A stretch of 55,126 nucleotides of DNA, from contig JAFQJD010000004.1 in NCBI GenBank assembly GCA_017415105.1, positions 1 to 55,126 of the forward strand, given 5' to 3'. The DNA is from Clostridia bacterium (GTDB lineage: Bacteria; Bacillota; Clostridia; UBA1381). Of the stretch, positions 15,157 to 24,197 are shown piece after piece. Each line of letters opens with the position of its first letter. Positions within the stretch are counted from its first letter, which is position 1. The translations under genes were made by a program, and so were the position numbers. Below the pieces are notes generated by a model. That model was not told where the DNA came from. It saw only the letters and a program-made list of their open reading frames with translations, and ran no database searches.

Positions 15157-18100
15157 ATGATTAAGAATCTCAAAAAAGTTATTTCAACTTTAGCTGCAGT
15201 AGCAATCCTTGCTACATCAGCTGCAGTAAGCGCTGTTTCTTTCCCGGACGTTGACGAGTCAGCTGCATACGCTGGTGCTGTTGATGCATTGACAACACTT
15301 GGTATTGTTAATGGTGATGACAACGGTAAGTTCAACCCGGAAAACACAGTTACAAGAGCAGAGTTTGCTAAAATGGTAGTAGAGTCACTTGGCGCAGGCA
15401 ACGAAGCTGCATCATCAACAGATACAAAGTTCGTTGACGCTAAGGGTCACTGGGCTGCTGGTTACATCGAAGTAGGTGTAGCTAAGGAGTTCATCAACGG
15501 TTACGATGAGAAGACATTCGGACCGGACGATCAGGTTACATATGCACAGGCTGTTAAGATGCTCGTTGCTGCTATCGGTTACGAGACATACGCTTCACAG
15601 CAGGGCGGTTGGCCGTCAGGTTACCTTGCATATGGTTCAGAGCTTGACATCATCGCAGGTGTTACAGGCGTATCAAACGACACAGCTTTGACACGTGCTC
15701 AGTGTGCTGTATTGATCTACAACACATTGAAGGCTCCGATCTGTAAGGTAGACGGTTATGAGCAGAACTACAAGGGCGAGTGGGTTCCGAAACTCGAAGA
15801 GATGAACGGAACAGCTAAGGGCTGGCAGTCACTTCTTACTTCAAAGCATGATGCTTACGTTGTAAGAGGCCGTGTAATGTCAGCTGATAAGAAGGAAGGC
15901 ACAGTTAGCTACAATGTAGAGGTTGCTGAAAACTTTGATGGTCAGTATGTTGTTGTTCCGCAGACAGTTACTGTAGGTGGTTCATCAACTGTAACAGTTC
16001 CTGCAGGTGCTACTGCTGCATATGAAGTTACTGCATACGTTGGTACAACAAGTGCTGCTGAGATGCTCTATACATATTCAGAGGCAATCATTCAGAAGGA
16101 TGCTGATACAAGCGAGTACACAATCGTTTCAATTACACCGTATGGTGCTGCAAAGACAGTTGAGTTCGCTGCTAAGGATATCGCTTCAATAGCTGAAAAG
16201 GGTGCAGCTACACCGGCTCCGGCTAACGCAATTGATGTTAAGAAGGAAAACTCAAACAAGACAACAACATATAAGCTTGATGATACTGTTTCAGTATATG
16301 TAAACGGCGAAAAAGTAGTTGACGAGGCGGATACTTTTGCTGTTAGTGCACTTAGTGCTACAAACAAGAGAGGTACAGTAACTCTTGTTGATGTTACAAC
16401 AGCTGGTTCAACATCAACAGACGGTAAGTATGACATCATTATGGTTGATTCATACGTAGTTGCTCAGGTAACAGACGTAAGAGTTAAGAACGATGACATC
16501 ACATTGAGAACAGCAGGTGCTGGTAACATCACATGGAATCCGGACGATGAGGATGATATCGCTGTAACATTCTACAAGGATGGTGCTGAAATTTCATACG
16601 AGGATGTTAAGGAAGATGATGTTATCCTCGTTAAGAACGATAGCAGAGAAGAGTGGTACGAAATCTATGTATCAGACAAGACTGTTTCAGGCGTAGCTAC
16701 AGGTAAGTCAACAACACCGGGTAAGGAATACCTCCTTGTTGACGGTACAAAGTATGAGTTTGATGATGAAAGCCGTATAGCTGGTATGGATCTTAACACA
16801 GAGTACATTCTTTACCTCGACGCTATGGGCTATGTATTCGCCGTTGAAGAAGGCGAGTCAAGCAAGAACATCGGTATCGTAGTTGGCATGTATACAAAGG
16901 CTGGCGACACATATCCGACAGTTAAGATGATCGACGCTAACGGTGAGGAAGTTACTTATGAAGCAAAGAACAACTCAGAAGCAGTTGAGATTTACAATGC
17001 TACAATGAGTGCTTCATTAACAGTTGCAGAAAGCACAGTTATCCCTGCAACAAACGGTTCTATGATCAGCAAGCCGGCAGATGCTGCTGCATTGAAGACA
17101 AGACCGATCGAGTACACAATCTCAAGCGGTAAGATTCAGTTCAAGGCTTCAGCTGCTCTTGCTGCTAACCAGGCTGTGGATGGTGCTGTAACATATAAGG
17201 CTTCAACATCAAGACTTGACAGCTATGCAATCGACGCAACAGCTACAAAGATTCTTGACTTTGACGCTTACCTTGCAGGTAATGGCGAAGTAGCAGTATT
17301 TGATGCAGCTAACTTCGAGGATGATGGCGACTACAAGGCATGGGTATATGACAAGTCAACATCATCAAATATCTACGGTCTTGTTCTTATCACAAGCGGT
17401 ACAACATCACTTAAGCCGTCAAGTGCATTGGCAGTTGTAACAGCTTCAGGTGTTGAGACAGACGTTGATGGTACAACAGTTCAGGTATTGACAGTTGCAC
17501 GTAACGGTGAAGAGGATATCGAAGTATTGGTAGCAGAGCAGGCTGATGGTGCTGATGCTGATGATAATACTGACAATGAGAACGACTTCCCTGAGGGTAC
17601 AATAATCATGTATACAGTAGGTGCTGAAGGCTATGTTGAGGACGGCAAGATTCATGTAATCGCTGGCCCGGCTGCTGACTATGCTACAATGATGAGCAAT
17701 GTTGTTGCAGAGACAAACTTCTCAGCAGAGATTGCTAACTCATACATCGTAGCTAACGCTAACTCAAAGAGTGGTTACTCATTGACAGTTGACGGTAACA
17801 CAGACAACGACGTAGAAATCTACTACGGACCTGTTTACTCAGCTTCAGCTACAGTTCTTGAAATCCTTAAGGGTCAGACTTCAGGTACAACAAATGTTAA
17901 CAACACAGAGGCATTCACGCTTGCTGGTGCTAACGTTTATACATACAGCTACGATGCAATCGCAGGCGAGGGTATGAGCGTAACAGTTGGTAACAGTATC
18001 CAGAAGACATCAACATACAAGAACATGTATGCAGATGCTAACGAGTCAGAGATTTCATGGGCAGCTGTAAACAATGCAACTACAGGTGTTGAGCCGCTAG

Positions 18101-18162
18101 TAGCATTCGTAAGAGTAGTTGACGGCGACGTAACAGACGTTGTTTTCTACACAGCTGAATAA
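15157..18162 (+). CDS. S-layer protein with three N-terminal SLH domains
   Basis: 1001 residues. A signal peptide (1-27, ending SAVSA) is followed by three SLH repeats (about 28-80, 88-140 and 145-195) with FPDV, FNPENTVTRAEFAKM, GYDEKTFGPDDQVT and RAQCAVLIYN cores. These bind pyruvylated secondary wall polymer. The remaining 800 residues are Thr/Ser/Ala/Val-rich beta-type sequence, acidic and without cysteines beyond the SLH part. Codon use differs sharply from its neighbours: GCT, ACA, TCA and AAG dominate. That indicates very high expression. The strong promoter, long leader and dedicated terminator agree with a main surface-layer protein. Confidence 0.92.
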   Translation: MIKNLKKVISTLAAVAILATSAAVSAVSFPDVDESAAYAGAVDALTTLGIVNGDDNGKFNPENTVTRAEFAKMVVESLGAGNEAASSTDTKFVDAKGHWAAGYIEVGVAKEFINGYDEKTFGPDDQVTYAQAVKMLVAAIGYETYASQQGGWPSGYLAYGSELDIIAGVTGVSNDTALTRAQCAVLIYNTLKAPICKVDGYEQNYKGEWVPKLEEMNGTAKGWQSLLTSKHDAYVVRGRVMSADKKEGTVSYNVEVAENFDGQYVVVPQTVTVGGSSTVTVPAGATAAYEVTAYVGTTSAAEMLYTYSEAIIQKDADTSEYTIVSITPYGAAKTVEFAAKDIASIAEKGAATPAPANAIDVKKENSNKTTTYKLDDTVSVYVNGEKVVDEADTFAVSALSATNKRGTVTLVDVTTAGSTSTDGKYDIIMVDSYVVAQVTDVRVKNDDITLRTAGAGNITWNPDDEDDIAVTFYKDGAEISYEDVKEDDVILVKNDSREEWYEIYVSDKTVSGVATGKSTTPGKEYLLVDGTKYEFDDESRIAGMDLNTEYILYLDAMGYVFAVEEGESSKNIGIVVGMYTKAGDTYPTVKMIDANGEEVTYEAKNNSEAVEIYNATMSASLTVAESTVIPATNGSMISKPADAAALKTRPIEYTISSGKIQFKASAALAANQAVDGAVTYKASTSRLDSYAIDATATKILDFDAYLAGNGEVAVFDAANFEDDGDYKAWVYDKSTSSNIYGLVLITSGTTSLKPSSALAVVTASGVETDVDGTTVQVLTVARNGEEDIEVLVAEQADGADADDNTDNENDFPEGTIIMYTVGAEGYVEDGKIHVIAGPAADYATMMSNVVAETNFSAEIANSYIVANANSKSGYSLTVDGNTDNDVEIYYGPVYSASATVLEILKGQTSGTTNVNNTEAFTLAGANVYTYSYDAIAGEGMSVTVGNSIQKTSTYKNMYADANESEISWAAVNNATTGVEPLVAFVRVVDGDVTDVVFYTAE

Positions 18163-18198
18163 TCTAAACCAATAGATTACAAACTAAAATATAAAAAG

Positions 18199-18228
18199 AA
18201 AGGGACTGCTTCGGCAGTCTCTTTTTTT
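18199..18228 (+). terminator. Terminator, copy 1 (after the S-layer gene)
   Basis: GACTGC-TTCG-GCAGTC with A/T-extended stem and T7. The same 20-base core recurs at 19065-19094. Confidence 0.85.
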
Positions 18229-18238
18229 GCAATTCATA

Positions 18239-18267
18239 TTGTAATTTTTTTTGTTTTATGTTATACT
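18239..18267 (+). promoter_or_regulatory. Promoter of the Fic cassette
   Basis: TTGTAA (18239-18244), 17-nt T-rich spacer, TATACT (18262-18267), about 30 nt ahead of the antitoxin start. Confidence 0.6.
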
Positions 18268-18297
18268 ATTGATAGAAAGTTTGAAAGGGTGAATTTT

Positions 18298-18462
18298 ATG
18301 TCAATTGATAAAGTCATTGAAAATGCAGTTGCATCTGTGAAAATGGAAGGATATCAGATTGATAATGAATGTATACAGTGGTGCAAAAAGCTTTTAGAAA
18401 ATGAGATTAATATGGAACAATATATTGCACTCATAAAACAAAAATCAGGTATTATTGCGTAA
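18298..18462 (+). CDS. VbhA-like antitoxin of the Fic module
   Basis: A 54-residue protein. Residues 13-18 read SVKMEG, matching the inhibitory helix motif [S/T]xxxE[G/N] of Fic antitoxins. In class I Fic systems such as VbhA/VbhT the glutamate of this motif blocks ATP gamma-phosphate placement in the toxin. An AAAGGGTG site precedes the ATG. The stop codon TAA overlaps the fic ATG by one base (TAATG), so both are made from one message with coupled translation, antitoxin first. Confidence 0.82.
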   Translation: MSIDKVIENAVASVKMEGYQIDNECIQWCKKLLENEINMEQYIALIKQKSGIIA

Positions 18463-19058
18463 TGAGCTATAGTATAAATTCACTCACAGATAATTGCTAT
18501 GATGGCACTACTTGTCTTATAAATAAACTTGACATAAGAGACGAGAAACAGTTGGATATTGTAGAATCGCATATCACCCTTGCGAAAATCTCAGTTCTCC
18601 AACAAAACCCAATTGATGGCAATTTTGATTTTGAACATTATAAGAAAATTCATAAATTTCTGTTTGAAGATTTATATGATTGGGCAGGGCTTTCAAGAGC
18701 GGTGGATATTTCAAAGAAAGGTACTTCATTTGTAAAGGCTGAAAACATAGAAAAAATTGCTGATGCATGTTTCGATCGTCTTAAGAATGATAATTATTTA
18801 AAAAATCTTGATATAGATACATTTATAGAAAAGATTACGGATTTTTATTGTGTTACGAACAATTTGCACCCATTCAGAGAGGGTAACGGAAGAACACAAA
18901 GAGTGTTTTTATCCCAATTAGCACTCAATGCCGGTTATGAAATGAATTTTGCAGATATAGATACTGACGAATTGATGGTCGCAACCATTCATGCTGCAAA
19001 TGGTGTTGATTCATTTTTGAAAAATGCTTTACGAGAAATTATAAAGCCTATTGAATAA
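18462..19058 (+). CDS. Fic-domain AMP-transferase toxin
   Basis: 198 residues. The active-site motif HPFREGNGRTQR (136-147) fits HxFx[D/E]GNGRxxR fully, so the enzyme should be catalytically competent for transferring AMP from ATP to hydroxyl groups of target proteins. The flap region (about 84-92, SKKGTSFV) lies upstream as usual. Known targets of class I Fic toxins include DNA gyrase and topoisomerase IV; the target here is unknown. With the overlapping VbhA-like gene it forms a compact cassette between identical terminators. Confidence 0.93.
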   Translation: MSYSINSLTDNCYDGTTCLINKLDIRDEKQLDIVESHITLAKISVLQQNPIDGNFDFEHYKKIHKFLFEDLYDWAGLSRAVDISKKGTSFVKAENIEKIADACFDRLKNDNYLKNLDIDTFIEKITDFYCVTNNLHPFREGNGRTQRVFLSQLALNAGYEMNFADIDTDELMVATIHAANGVDSFLKNALREIIKPIE

Positions 19059-19064
19059 GTCTAT

Positions 19065-19094
19065 GAAAGGGACTGCTTCGGCAGTCTCTTTTTT
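19065..19094 (+). terminator. Terminator, copy 2 (after fic)
   Basis: Same GACTGC-TTCG-GCAGTC hairpin, flanking A run and T run as at 18199-18228. Confidence 0.85.
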
Positions 19095-19165
19095 GTGCCT
19101 CATTAAAGCCAACAGCCGTGTAACAATTGTAAATGATATGTCATAGAGAATTAAGGCGGAAAAAG

Positions 19166-19194
19166 TTGAAATGTAACACATTTCGTAATATAAT
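19166..19194 (+). promoter_or_regulatory. Sigma-A promoter of the anchored unknown protein
   Basis: TTGAAA (19166-19171), 17-nt spacer, TATAAT (19189-19194). The 60-nt leader contains a short AGGTG/CACCT hairpin. Confidence 0.7.
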
Positions 19195-19258
19195 GTAGGA
19201 GTAAACTTATATCATAGGGTAGGTGTAAACCCACCTGTAGTTAAAGGGGGCGGCAAAA

Positions 19259-20479
19259 GTGAAAAAGGCACTGTACAGACTGATGTCTCTTTTTTGCACA
19301 TTCATAATACTTTTGTCGATGCCCGTAACTTACGCAAAAAGCGACAATGAGCCGTGGGCGAGTGCGTATGCGTATACGCTTAACTCTGCAATGCTTAACT
19401 GCGGTGTGGTTTCAACTGCAGAGTGCGGGGGATATATAGATATATCGCAGGGCTCACCGACAGGCGTTGTCTATGCCGATATTGTGAAATTCACAAACAC
19501 AGCCGAGCCGTGCCTTGTAATTATGTATTCGGATGCAAATAACAACTGCATTTCAACAGATATTTACCGCTATAACAAAAAGGAACAGTCAGCCGAGATA
19601 ATAACAACAATCAGAAAACCGTATAATATCGGTACATCACGCATTGCCGAAATCGCACTTGCCGAGGGCGGCGACTACCGGTATGTTGCATACACCGAGT
19701 ATGAGGGAGATACGGCGGTGGTTGAGGAATACTATACAATTATAAAAAATGATGCGTTCGAGCGTGTCGATGTACCGGAGACCAAAAGCCTTTCGGGCGT
19801 TCTGACATTTACAAATAAATATATTCATCCCGAAGTTGACGTATCCTACTATAACGAGCCGTTAACGGTATTTTTCTCAATGCTAAAGGACTATTCTGCA
19901 TCAAATGTGAGCTATGATAACATACTTGATAATATAACAAGCGAGGAACGTGAGCGGCTTTCACGTGTGCTTAAAAGAACTGCGGAGTTTGATTATCCGT
20001 TTGATATTGGTGAATACCCGAATATGTCTGCATACTCACTTGCCGTAAACCGGCATAACGGCAACGGCGTATTTAACGCCATAACAAATGTTTATGACAT
20101 CGGTGACGGAATGTACTATATCCGCTATAGCACAGACAGATGCTTCTATAACGGCACAATCCTACGCCGTACAGACAAGGTTACCGATAACTATCAGATA
20201 CTTGCCGTGCGTAACGATTTTATTCCGTTCTCGGATGCCGAGCTTGGAAATCTTAAAGAAGCATACTTAAAGAACAGACTTGTGCTTGATAAATCGGTGG
20301 GTCCCATGGAGCTTAAAAATGAGCCTGTAATAGAGGTTAACAAGCTCAATATTGAAAAGAAAATAGATGTACCGCAAGTGGTTGCACCGTCATTAAGAAA
20401 GCCATTGGCTCTTATAGGCGGCGGCGTGTGCCTTGCATTGTTTGTAGTTCTCTTTATATTTATGAAAAAAGATGACTGA
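19259..20479 (+). CDS. Secreted, C-terminally membrane-anchored protein of unknown function
   Basis: 406 residues, GTG start with GGGGGCGG upstream. A signal peptide (1-26, ending in TYA) and a single C-terminal helix (about 379-400) followed by KKDD place the bulk outside the cell. The ectodomain is rich in Tyr, Asp and Thr, and predicted beta strands alternate with short loops. I recognise no catalytic motif and cannot assign a family. It forms a single-gene unit between its own promoter and a strong terminator. Confidence 0.8.
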   Translation: MKKALYRLMSLFCTFIILLSMPVTYAKSDNEPWASAYAYTLNSAMLNCGVVSTAECGGYIDISQGSPTGVVYADIVKFTNTAEPCLVIMYSDANNNCISTDIYRYNKKEQSAEIITTIRKPYNIGTSRIAEIALAEGGDYRYVAYTEYEGDTAVVEEYYTIIKNDAFERVDVPETKSLSGVLTFTNKYIHPEVDVSYYNEPLTVFFSMLKDYSASNVSYDNILDNITSEERERLSRVLKRTAEFDYPFDIGEYPNMSAYSLAVNRHNGNGVFNAITNVYDIGDGMYYIRYSTDRCFYNGTILRRTDKVTDNYQILAVRNDFIPFSDAELGNLKEAYLKNRLVLDKSVGPMELKNEPVIEVNKLNIEKKIDVPQVVAPSLRKPLALIGGGVCLALFVVLFIFMKKDD

Positions 20480-20496
20480 TAGATTATACGTTGAGT

Positions 20497-20530
20497 GGAA
20501 AAGGGTGTTGCATTTGCAACACCCTTTTCC
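20497..20530. terminator. Bidirectional terminator between convergent genes
   Basis: GGAAAAGGGTGTTGCA and TGCAACACCCTTTTCC, perfect 16-bp arms with a 2-nt centre. Confidence 0.8.
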
Positions 20531-20541
20531 GTTTGAGGTTC

Positions 20542-21861
20542 TCATTTAAGTTTTTTTACATTCTCCACTGTACCCTTTATATAGTTCCAGTCAGCAGGTG
20601 CTGTGTAGGGCTGTATACGGCTTGTGAGAAATAGTGCAATCTCGTATCCGCCACACGGTATTGCCGATGTGGTCGGGAAATATGCGTATGTGTCATTGGT
20701 ATTCACAAGCATAAGTGTATGTGCAAACGGGCTTAAATCATTAACTCTCAAGCCTATTTCGCAGAACAGCTCATACGGCGATGTAACAAGTGCAATATCG
20801 CCAAGACGCAAAACTGTCTGCTCAATTGTAGCATACTCAACCTCTTCAAAGTCGGTATCATATGATGCAATAATTTGCTTGTAGTAATCAATTGAACGTG
20901 TCTGTACAGACTCGTAGTCGTTACCTTCATTACGTTCAAAGTAGCCTATCCATTTCTCCGCTTCCTCAATGCTCATACGCTTATCAACAGGCATTTTCAC
21001 CTCTGTTACGATATAGTCCATATCCACATCAAGATACGTGTCAATCTGCTTATATATGCGAACAGCATCAAGAGCTGCAACATTTCCTGGTTCGTAGATG
21101 TAGCTTATGTCGCCAACCTCGCCGTTGGGTTTCTCGCCGATTGTTTTTCCGTTTGAAAGGCGTGGGCCTGTATCACCCTCCGGTCCCTGTAAAAATGCAA
21201 CGGGGCAACCTGTTTCACGTGAGAGTCTGTCGGTCATAATACCCGGCCAGTCACGTGTGATTTCTTTGTTCGGGCCTGCAGATGTGGGGTGTACGCCGTA
21301 GTGAACGAGTGTAGCAACATTATTATCGTCAAAGTCCTTAAACGAAATAACAACCATTTTCGGGTTGAACACACCCCACGGGTTCTGACCGAGGATGATA
21401 TTGTTGCCATCCCACTCCAGACGGTTTATGCCTGCATAGCTTTCGCCTGCTGCAAAGCCCATTTTAACCGCGGTCTTGTTTGCTGCTGCTTCGCAGGTTG
21501 CTTTTACAAGCTGCGGCAAAAGTATGCCGTAGCAATAATCTGTGTCCGGCTCACCCCAACCGGGCGAATATTTTGTTGACGGGCCCGAATGTGTGTGTGT
21601 TGCACAGATTGAAATATTGTCAAACGGAATACCTGTTTCCTTTTCAATTGCCTTACGTGTAGCATCAGATACTTCTCTTCCGACTGCTACAAGTGTGGCA
21701 TTTATAAGTGCAAACTGTTTGTCACCGTCAGAGAAAACAAAAGCAGTTGCCTCAAGCGGGTCGTTTACCGAATTGGAAAAAATATAGGGGTTATAGCCAT
21801 AAAGATGTCCGCCGATTTCGGGAGTGATGTCTACTCTTGAAATTCCTAATTGTAAGCTCAT
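20542..21861 (-). CDS. Neutral/alkaline ceramidase-like hydrolase family protein
   Basis: 439 residues. GISRVDITPEIGGHLYGY at the N-terminus and ATHTHSGPSTKYSPGW near residue 90 match the opening and zinc-binding HxH motif of the neutral ceramidase N-terminal family (PF04734 type). No signal peptide is present, so it is cytoplasmic, unlike true ceramidases. Members of this kind occur with sugar oxidoreductases and isomerases, and their substrates are mostly unknown. It lies 56 nt downstream of the xylose isomerase-like gene; that gap holds a palindromic hairpin. GGAGG precedes the ATG. Confidence 0.8.
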   Translation of the reverse strand: MSLQLGISRVDITPEIGGHLYGYNPYIFSNSVNDPLEATAFVFSDGDKQFALINATLVAVGREVSDATRKAIEKETGIPFDNISICATHTHSGPSTKYSPGWGEPDTDYCYGILLPQLVKATCEAAANKTAVKMGFAAGESYAGINRLEWDGNNIILGQNPWGVFNPKMVVISFKDFDDNNVATLVHYGVHPTSAGPNKEITRDWPGIMTDRLSRETGCPVAFLQGPEGDTGPRLSNGKTIGEKPNGEVGDISYIYEPGNVAALDAVRIYKQIDTYLDVDMDYIVTEVKMPVDKRMSIEEAEKWIGYFERNEGNDYESVQTRSIDYYKQIIASYDTDFEEVEYATIEQTVLRLGDIALVTSPYELFCEIGLRVNDLSPFAHTLMLVNTNDTYAYFPTTSAIPCGGYEIALFLTSRIQPYTAPADWNYIKGTVENVKKLK

Positions 21862-21877
21862 TTTCAGTTACCTCCTA

Positions 21878-21915
21878 CAAGCAGGGGCGATGTCCAATCG
21901 CCCCATGTTGCTTGT
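21878..21915. repeat. Palindromic hairpin between operon genes
   Basis: ACAAGCA and GGGGCGAT pair with ATCGCCCC and TGCTTGT around a 5-nt centre. It resembles REP-like palindromes built on GGGGCGA/TCGCCCC. There is no T run, so it is not a classical terminator. Confidence 0.6.
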
Positions 21916-21917
21916 CT

Positions 21918-22946
21918 TTATTTAAGTCCCATCAAAAGCTCCATTACATACATTTCGAGCTTTTCGTAGTCTCTTTCGTCTATGCACTTCTGTGCGTAAT
22001 CGTAGTCATAACGCTTAATCTTTTCTTCAAGTGCCTTTGCTATGTTAAGGCTGTTTATAAGATGCTGATAGCTGCCCTCCTGCTTCTCGGTTCTCATAAC
22101 CTTTACATCAAGACCGATATATTCGCCGTTCTTGCCGTAGCCTGTTTCCATAAGAACCTTCATCTGGTTGAATGCGGCACGGAGGTTTTCTACACCAAAG
22201 CTCTTGTCCTGGTCGTACTTGATGCCGTTCTGGTCATTTAAGTGTACGCCCCAGAGCTTACCCATAGCTGTTGCAAAACCGATTTCACTTGCCGGGTCAA
22301 GTCCTGCAAGCATTGCGTGAGCTGACTCAAGCAAGCCGCCTACACGTGACGGATCCTTTGTTGCTGCAGATATTGCCATACAGTGTCCCATTGTCGGGCA
22401 TACGCTTCTGTCGATAGGCTCGTTCGGCTTTGTTTCGATAAGGATTTTGATGTTCTTATCATAATCAAGCATTTTATTGATTGCGTCTATCAAACGGTTT
22501 GTTGCCTCAACCGGGCTCTTGCTCTCGTAACAAAGTGTACCCTCTCTTGCAAGCCAGAGAACTATCTTATCACAGCCAAAAACATTAGCTATGTCTATTG
22601 AACGGTATGCTCTCCACATTGCATATTCTCTGTCCTCTGCACTGTTTGAACAGAAACCGCCGTCTGTTGTATGGGGGTCAAACCATAGTCTGGGGGCAAC
22701 GAACTCTGCTGCAAGCTCATACTTGTCAAGAAGAGTCTTTACCTTCTTTGCCTCTTCTATGATTTCTTCCTCTGTGTAGTTGTTGATGTTCGGAACTGCG
22801 TCATCATCATGAAACTGAATTGCATCAAAACCAATTTCCTTGAATGTCTTGATTTTTTCCTCAAACGGAATAGTTTCACGCACTGCGGGGCCGTATGCAT
22901 CTGCACCCTCGTGTACGTTCCATGGACCTACTGAATACTTAAACAT
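21918..22946 (-). CDS. Class I xylose isomerase-like TIM-barrel protein
   Basis: 342 residues. FHDDD (about 46-50) holds the catalytic His/Asp pair of xylose isomerase, ETKPNEP corresponds to its metal- and substrate-binding EPKPNEP motif followed by PTMGH, and HLNDQNGIKYDQD matches the later metal-ligand segment. These are features of the shorter class I (Actinoplanes-type) enzymes. It may isomerise an aldose or a modified sugar. Grouping with a Gfo/Idh/MocA oxidoreductase, rather than with xylulokinase, argues against simple xylose use. GGAGAG precedes the ATG. Confidence 0.83.
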   Translation of the reverse strand: MFKYSVGPWNVHEGADAYGPAVRETIPFEEKIKTFKEIGFDAIQFHDDDAVPNINNYTEEEIIEEAKKVKTLLDKYELAAEFVAPRLWFDPHTTDGGFCSNSAEDREYAMWRAYRSIDIANVFGCDKIVLWLAREGTLCYESKSPVEATNRLIDAINKMLDYDKNIKILIETKPNEPIDRSVCPTMGHCMAISAATKDPSRVGGLLESAHAMLAGLDPASEIGFATAMGKLWGVHLNDQNGIKYDQDKSFGVENLRAAFNQMKVLMETGYGKNGEYIGLDVKVMRTEKQEGSYQHLINSLNIAKALEEKIKRYDYDYAQKCIDERDYEKLEMYVMELLMGLK

Positions 22947-22976
22947 AATTTTTCTCTCCTTTATGTATATAATTTG

Positions 22977-24119
22977 TTAAATATTAACCCATTGTTTTGT
23001 TTTGCTGCTTTCTACTATCGCTTCGGTCAGCCTTACGATGTATGCCGCATCCTCAAGTGTTGAGAATACTCTCTCGCCTTTACATCCGTCTGCAATGTAT
23101 TTGTAGAATGCATATATATTACCCTTGAATGCGTCATTCCAACCCTCGGGATGTCCCATTGCAAGGTTTGTGTACGGCTTTGCTTCGGGTGAGATTGTGT
23201 TCGGGTTTCTTATAATAACACTGTTGTCACCGCCACGTCTGCCTACCCACATTCTGTCGTTCTGCTCCTGATTCCAGCCATAGGATTCCTTTGAACCGTT
23301 TATCTCAAATCCGAAATAACAGCCATGCCCCGGAGCAAGCTCGGATACGTGGAACACACCCGTTGCACCCTTGTCTGTCTTGAACATTACAGCTGCGTAC
23401 TCTTCGTTTTTGACTTCTGTTTCAATATAATCGCCCTCAACGGAGTCACGGAATGTTTCGTTCTGATTAACCGGCTTCTTTCTTACCGGTATAACCGTTA
23501 CAAGGTCGCCCATAACAGATGTGATTTTGTGCCCTGTTATATGCTGAATAATATCCATCCAGTGTGAGCCGATATCTGCTACACAGCAAGAGTTTCCTGC
23601 AACCTCCGGCTCAAGTCTCCAGCTGTAGTCAGTATCAAACATCAGCCAGTCCTGCTGATACTGTCCCGTAATTATACGGACATCGCCAAGCTCACCGTTT
23701 TTGATGCGTGAACGCATCTCCTGAACAACAGGGTTCATTCTGTAGTTGAAGTTTACGCACGCCTCAACCCCCGGATGCTCGTTTTTGAGCTTTATCAGTT
23801 CCTGTGCTTCAGCATAAGTCGTTGTGAGCGGTTTCTCACTTAAAAGATGCTTGCCTGAACGTATAATTTTCTCATTTATTTCCTTGTGCAGGAAGTTTGG
23901 TGTACAGTTATGTATTACGTCGATGCTATCGTCATTAAGTATTTCATCAACCGTTTTATAAACCTTTTCTATTCCGTAAAGCTCTGCTTTGGAAAGTGCA
24001 AGTTCATAATTTGTATCAGCTATAGCTACGAGGTTACATATACCGATTCTTCGTAAAGCTTCAATATGGCTCTCTCCGATATAGCCCATACCTATAACTC
24101 CGACATTTATTTTTTTCAA
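22977..24119 (-). CDS. Gfo/Idh/MocA family oxidoreductase
   Basis: About 380 residues with an N-terminal Rossmann fold: KINVGVIGMGYIGESH holds GxGxxG, and SEKPLTTT is the EKP motif of the family. A C-terminal alpha/beta domain follows. It oxidises or reduces a sugar or cyclitol with NAD(P). I prefer the TTG at 24119, because AAGGCGGTG lies at proper spacing; an in-frame ATG at 24137 has no site. First gene of a three-gene minus-strand operon with the xylose isomerase-like and ceramidase-like genes. Confidence 0.88.
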   Translation of the reverse strand: MKKINVGVIGMGYIGESHIEALRRIGICNLVAIADTNYELALSKAELYGIEKVYKTVDEILNDDSIDVIHNCTPNFLHKEINEKIIRSGKHLLSEKPLTTTYAEAQELIKLKNEHPGVEACVNFNYRMNPVVQEMRSRIKNGELGDVRIITGQYQQDWLMFDTDYSWRLEPEVAGNSCCVADIGSHWMDIIQHITGHKITSVMGDLVTVIPVRKKPVNQNETFRDSVEGDYIETEVKNEEYAAVMFKTDKGATGVFHVSELAPGHGCYFGFEINGSKESYGWNQEQNDRMWVGRRGGDNSVIIRNPNTISPEAKPYTNLAMGHPEGWNDAFKGNIYAFYKYIADGCKGERVFSTLEDAAYIVRLTEAIVESSKTKQWVNI

Positions 24120-24150
24120 AGTCGCACCGCCTTTCATTATTATTTACTTT

Positions 24151-24179
24151 ATTATATCAAACCAAATCAATGCAAACAA
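24151..24179 (-). promoter_or_regulatory. Promoter of the Gfo/Idh/MocA operon
   Basis: Minus strand: TTGTTT (24174-24179), 17-nt spacer, TATAAT (24151-24156). Confidence 0.6.
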
Positions 24180-24197
24180 TCCTTATTTGTATTCAGA

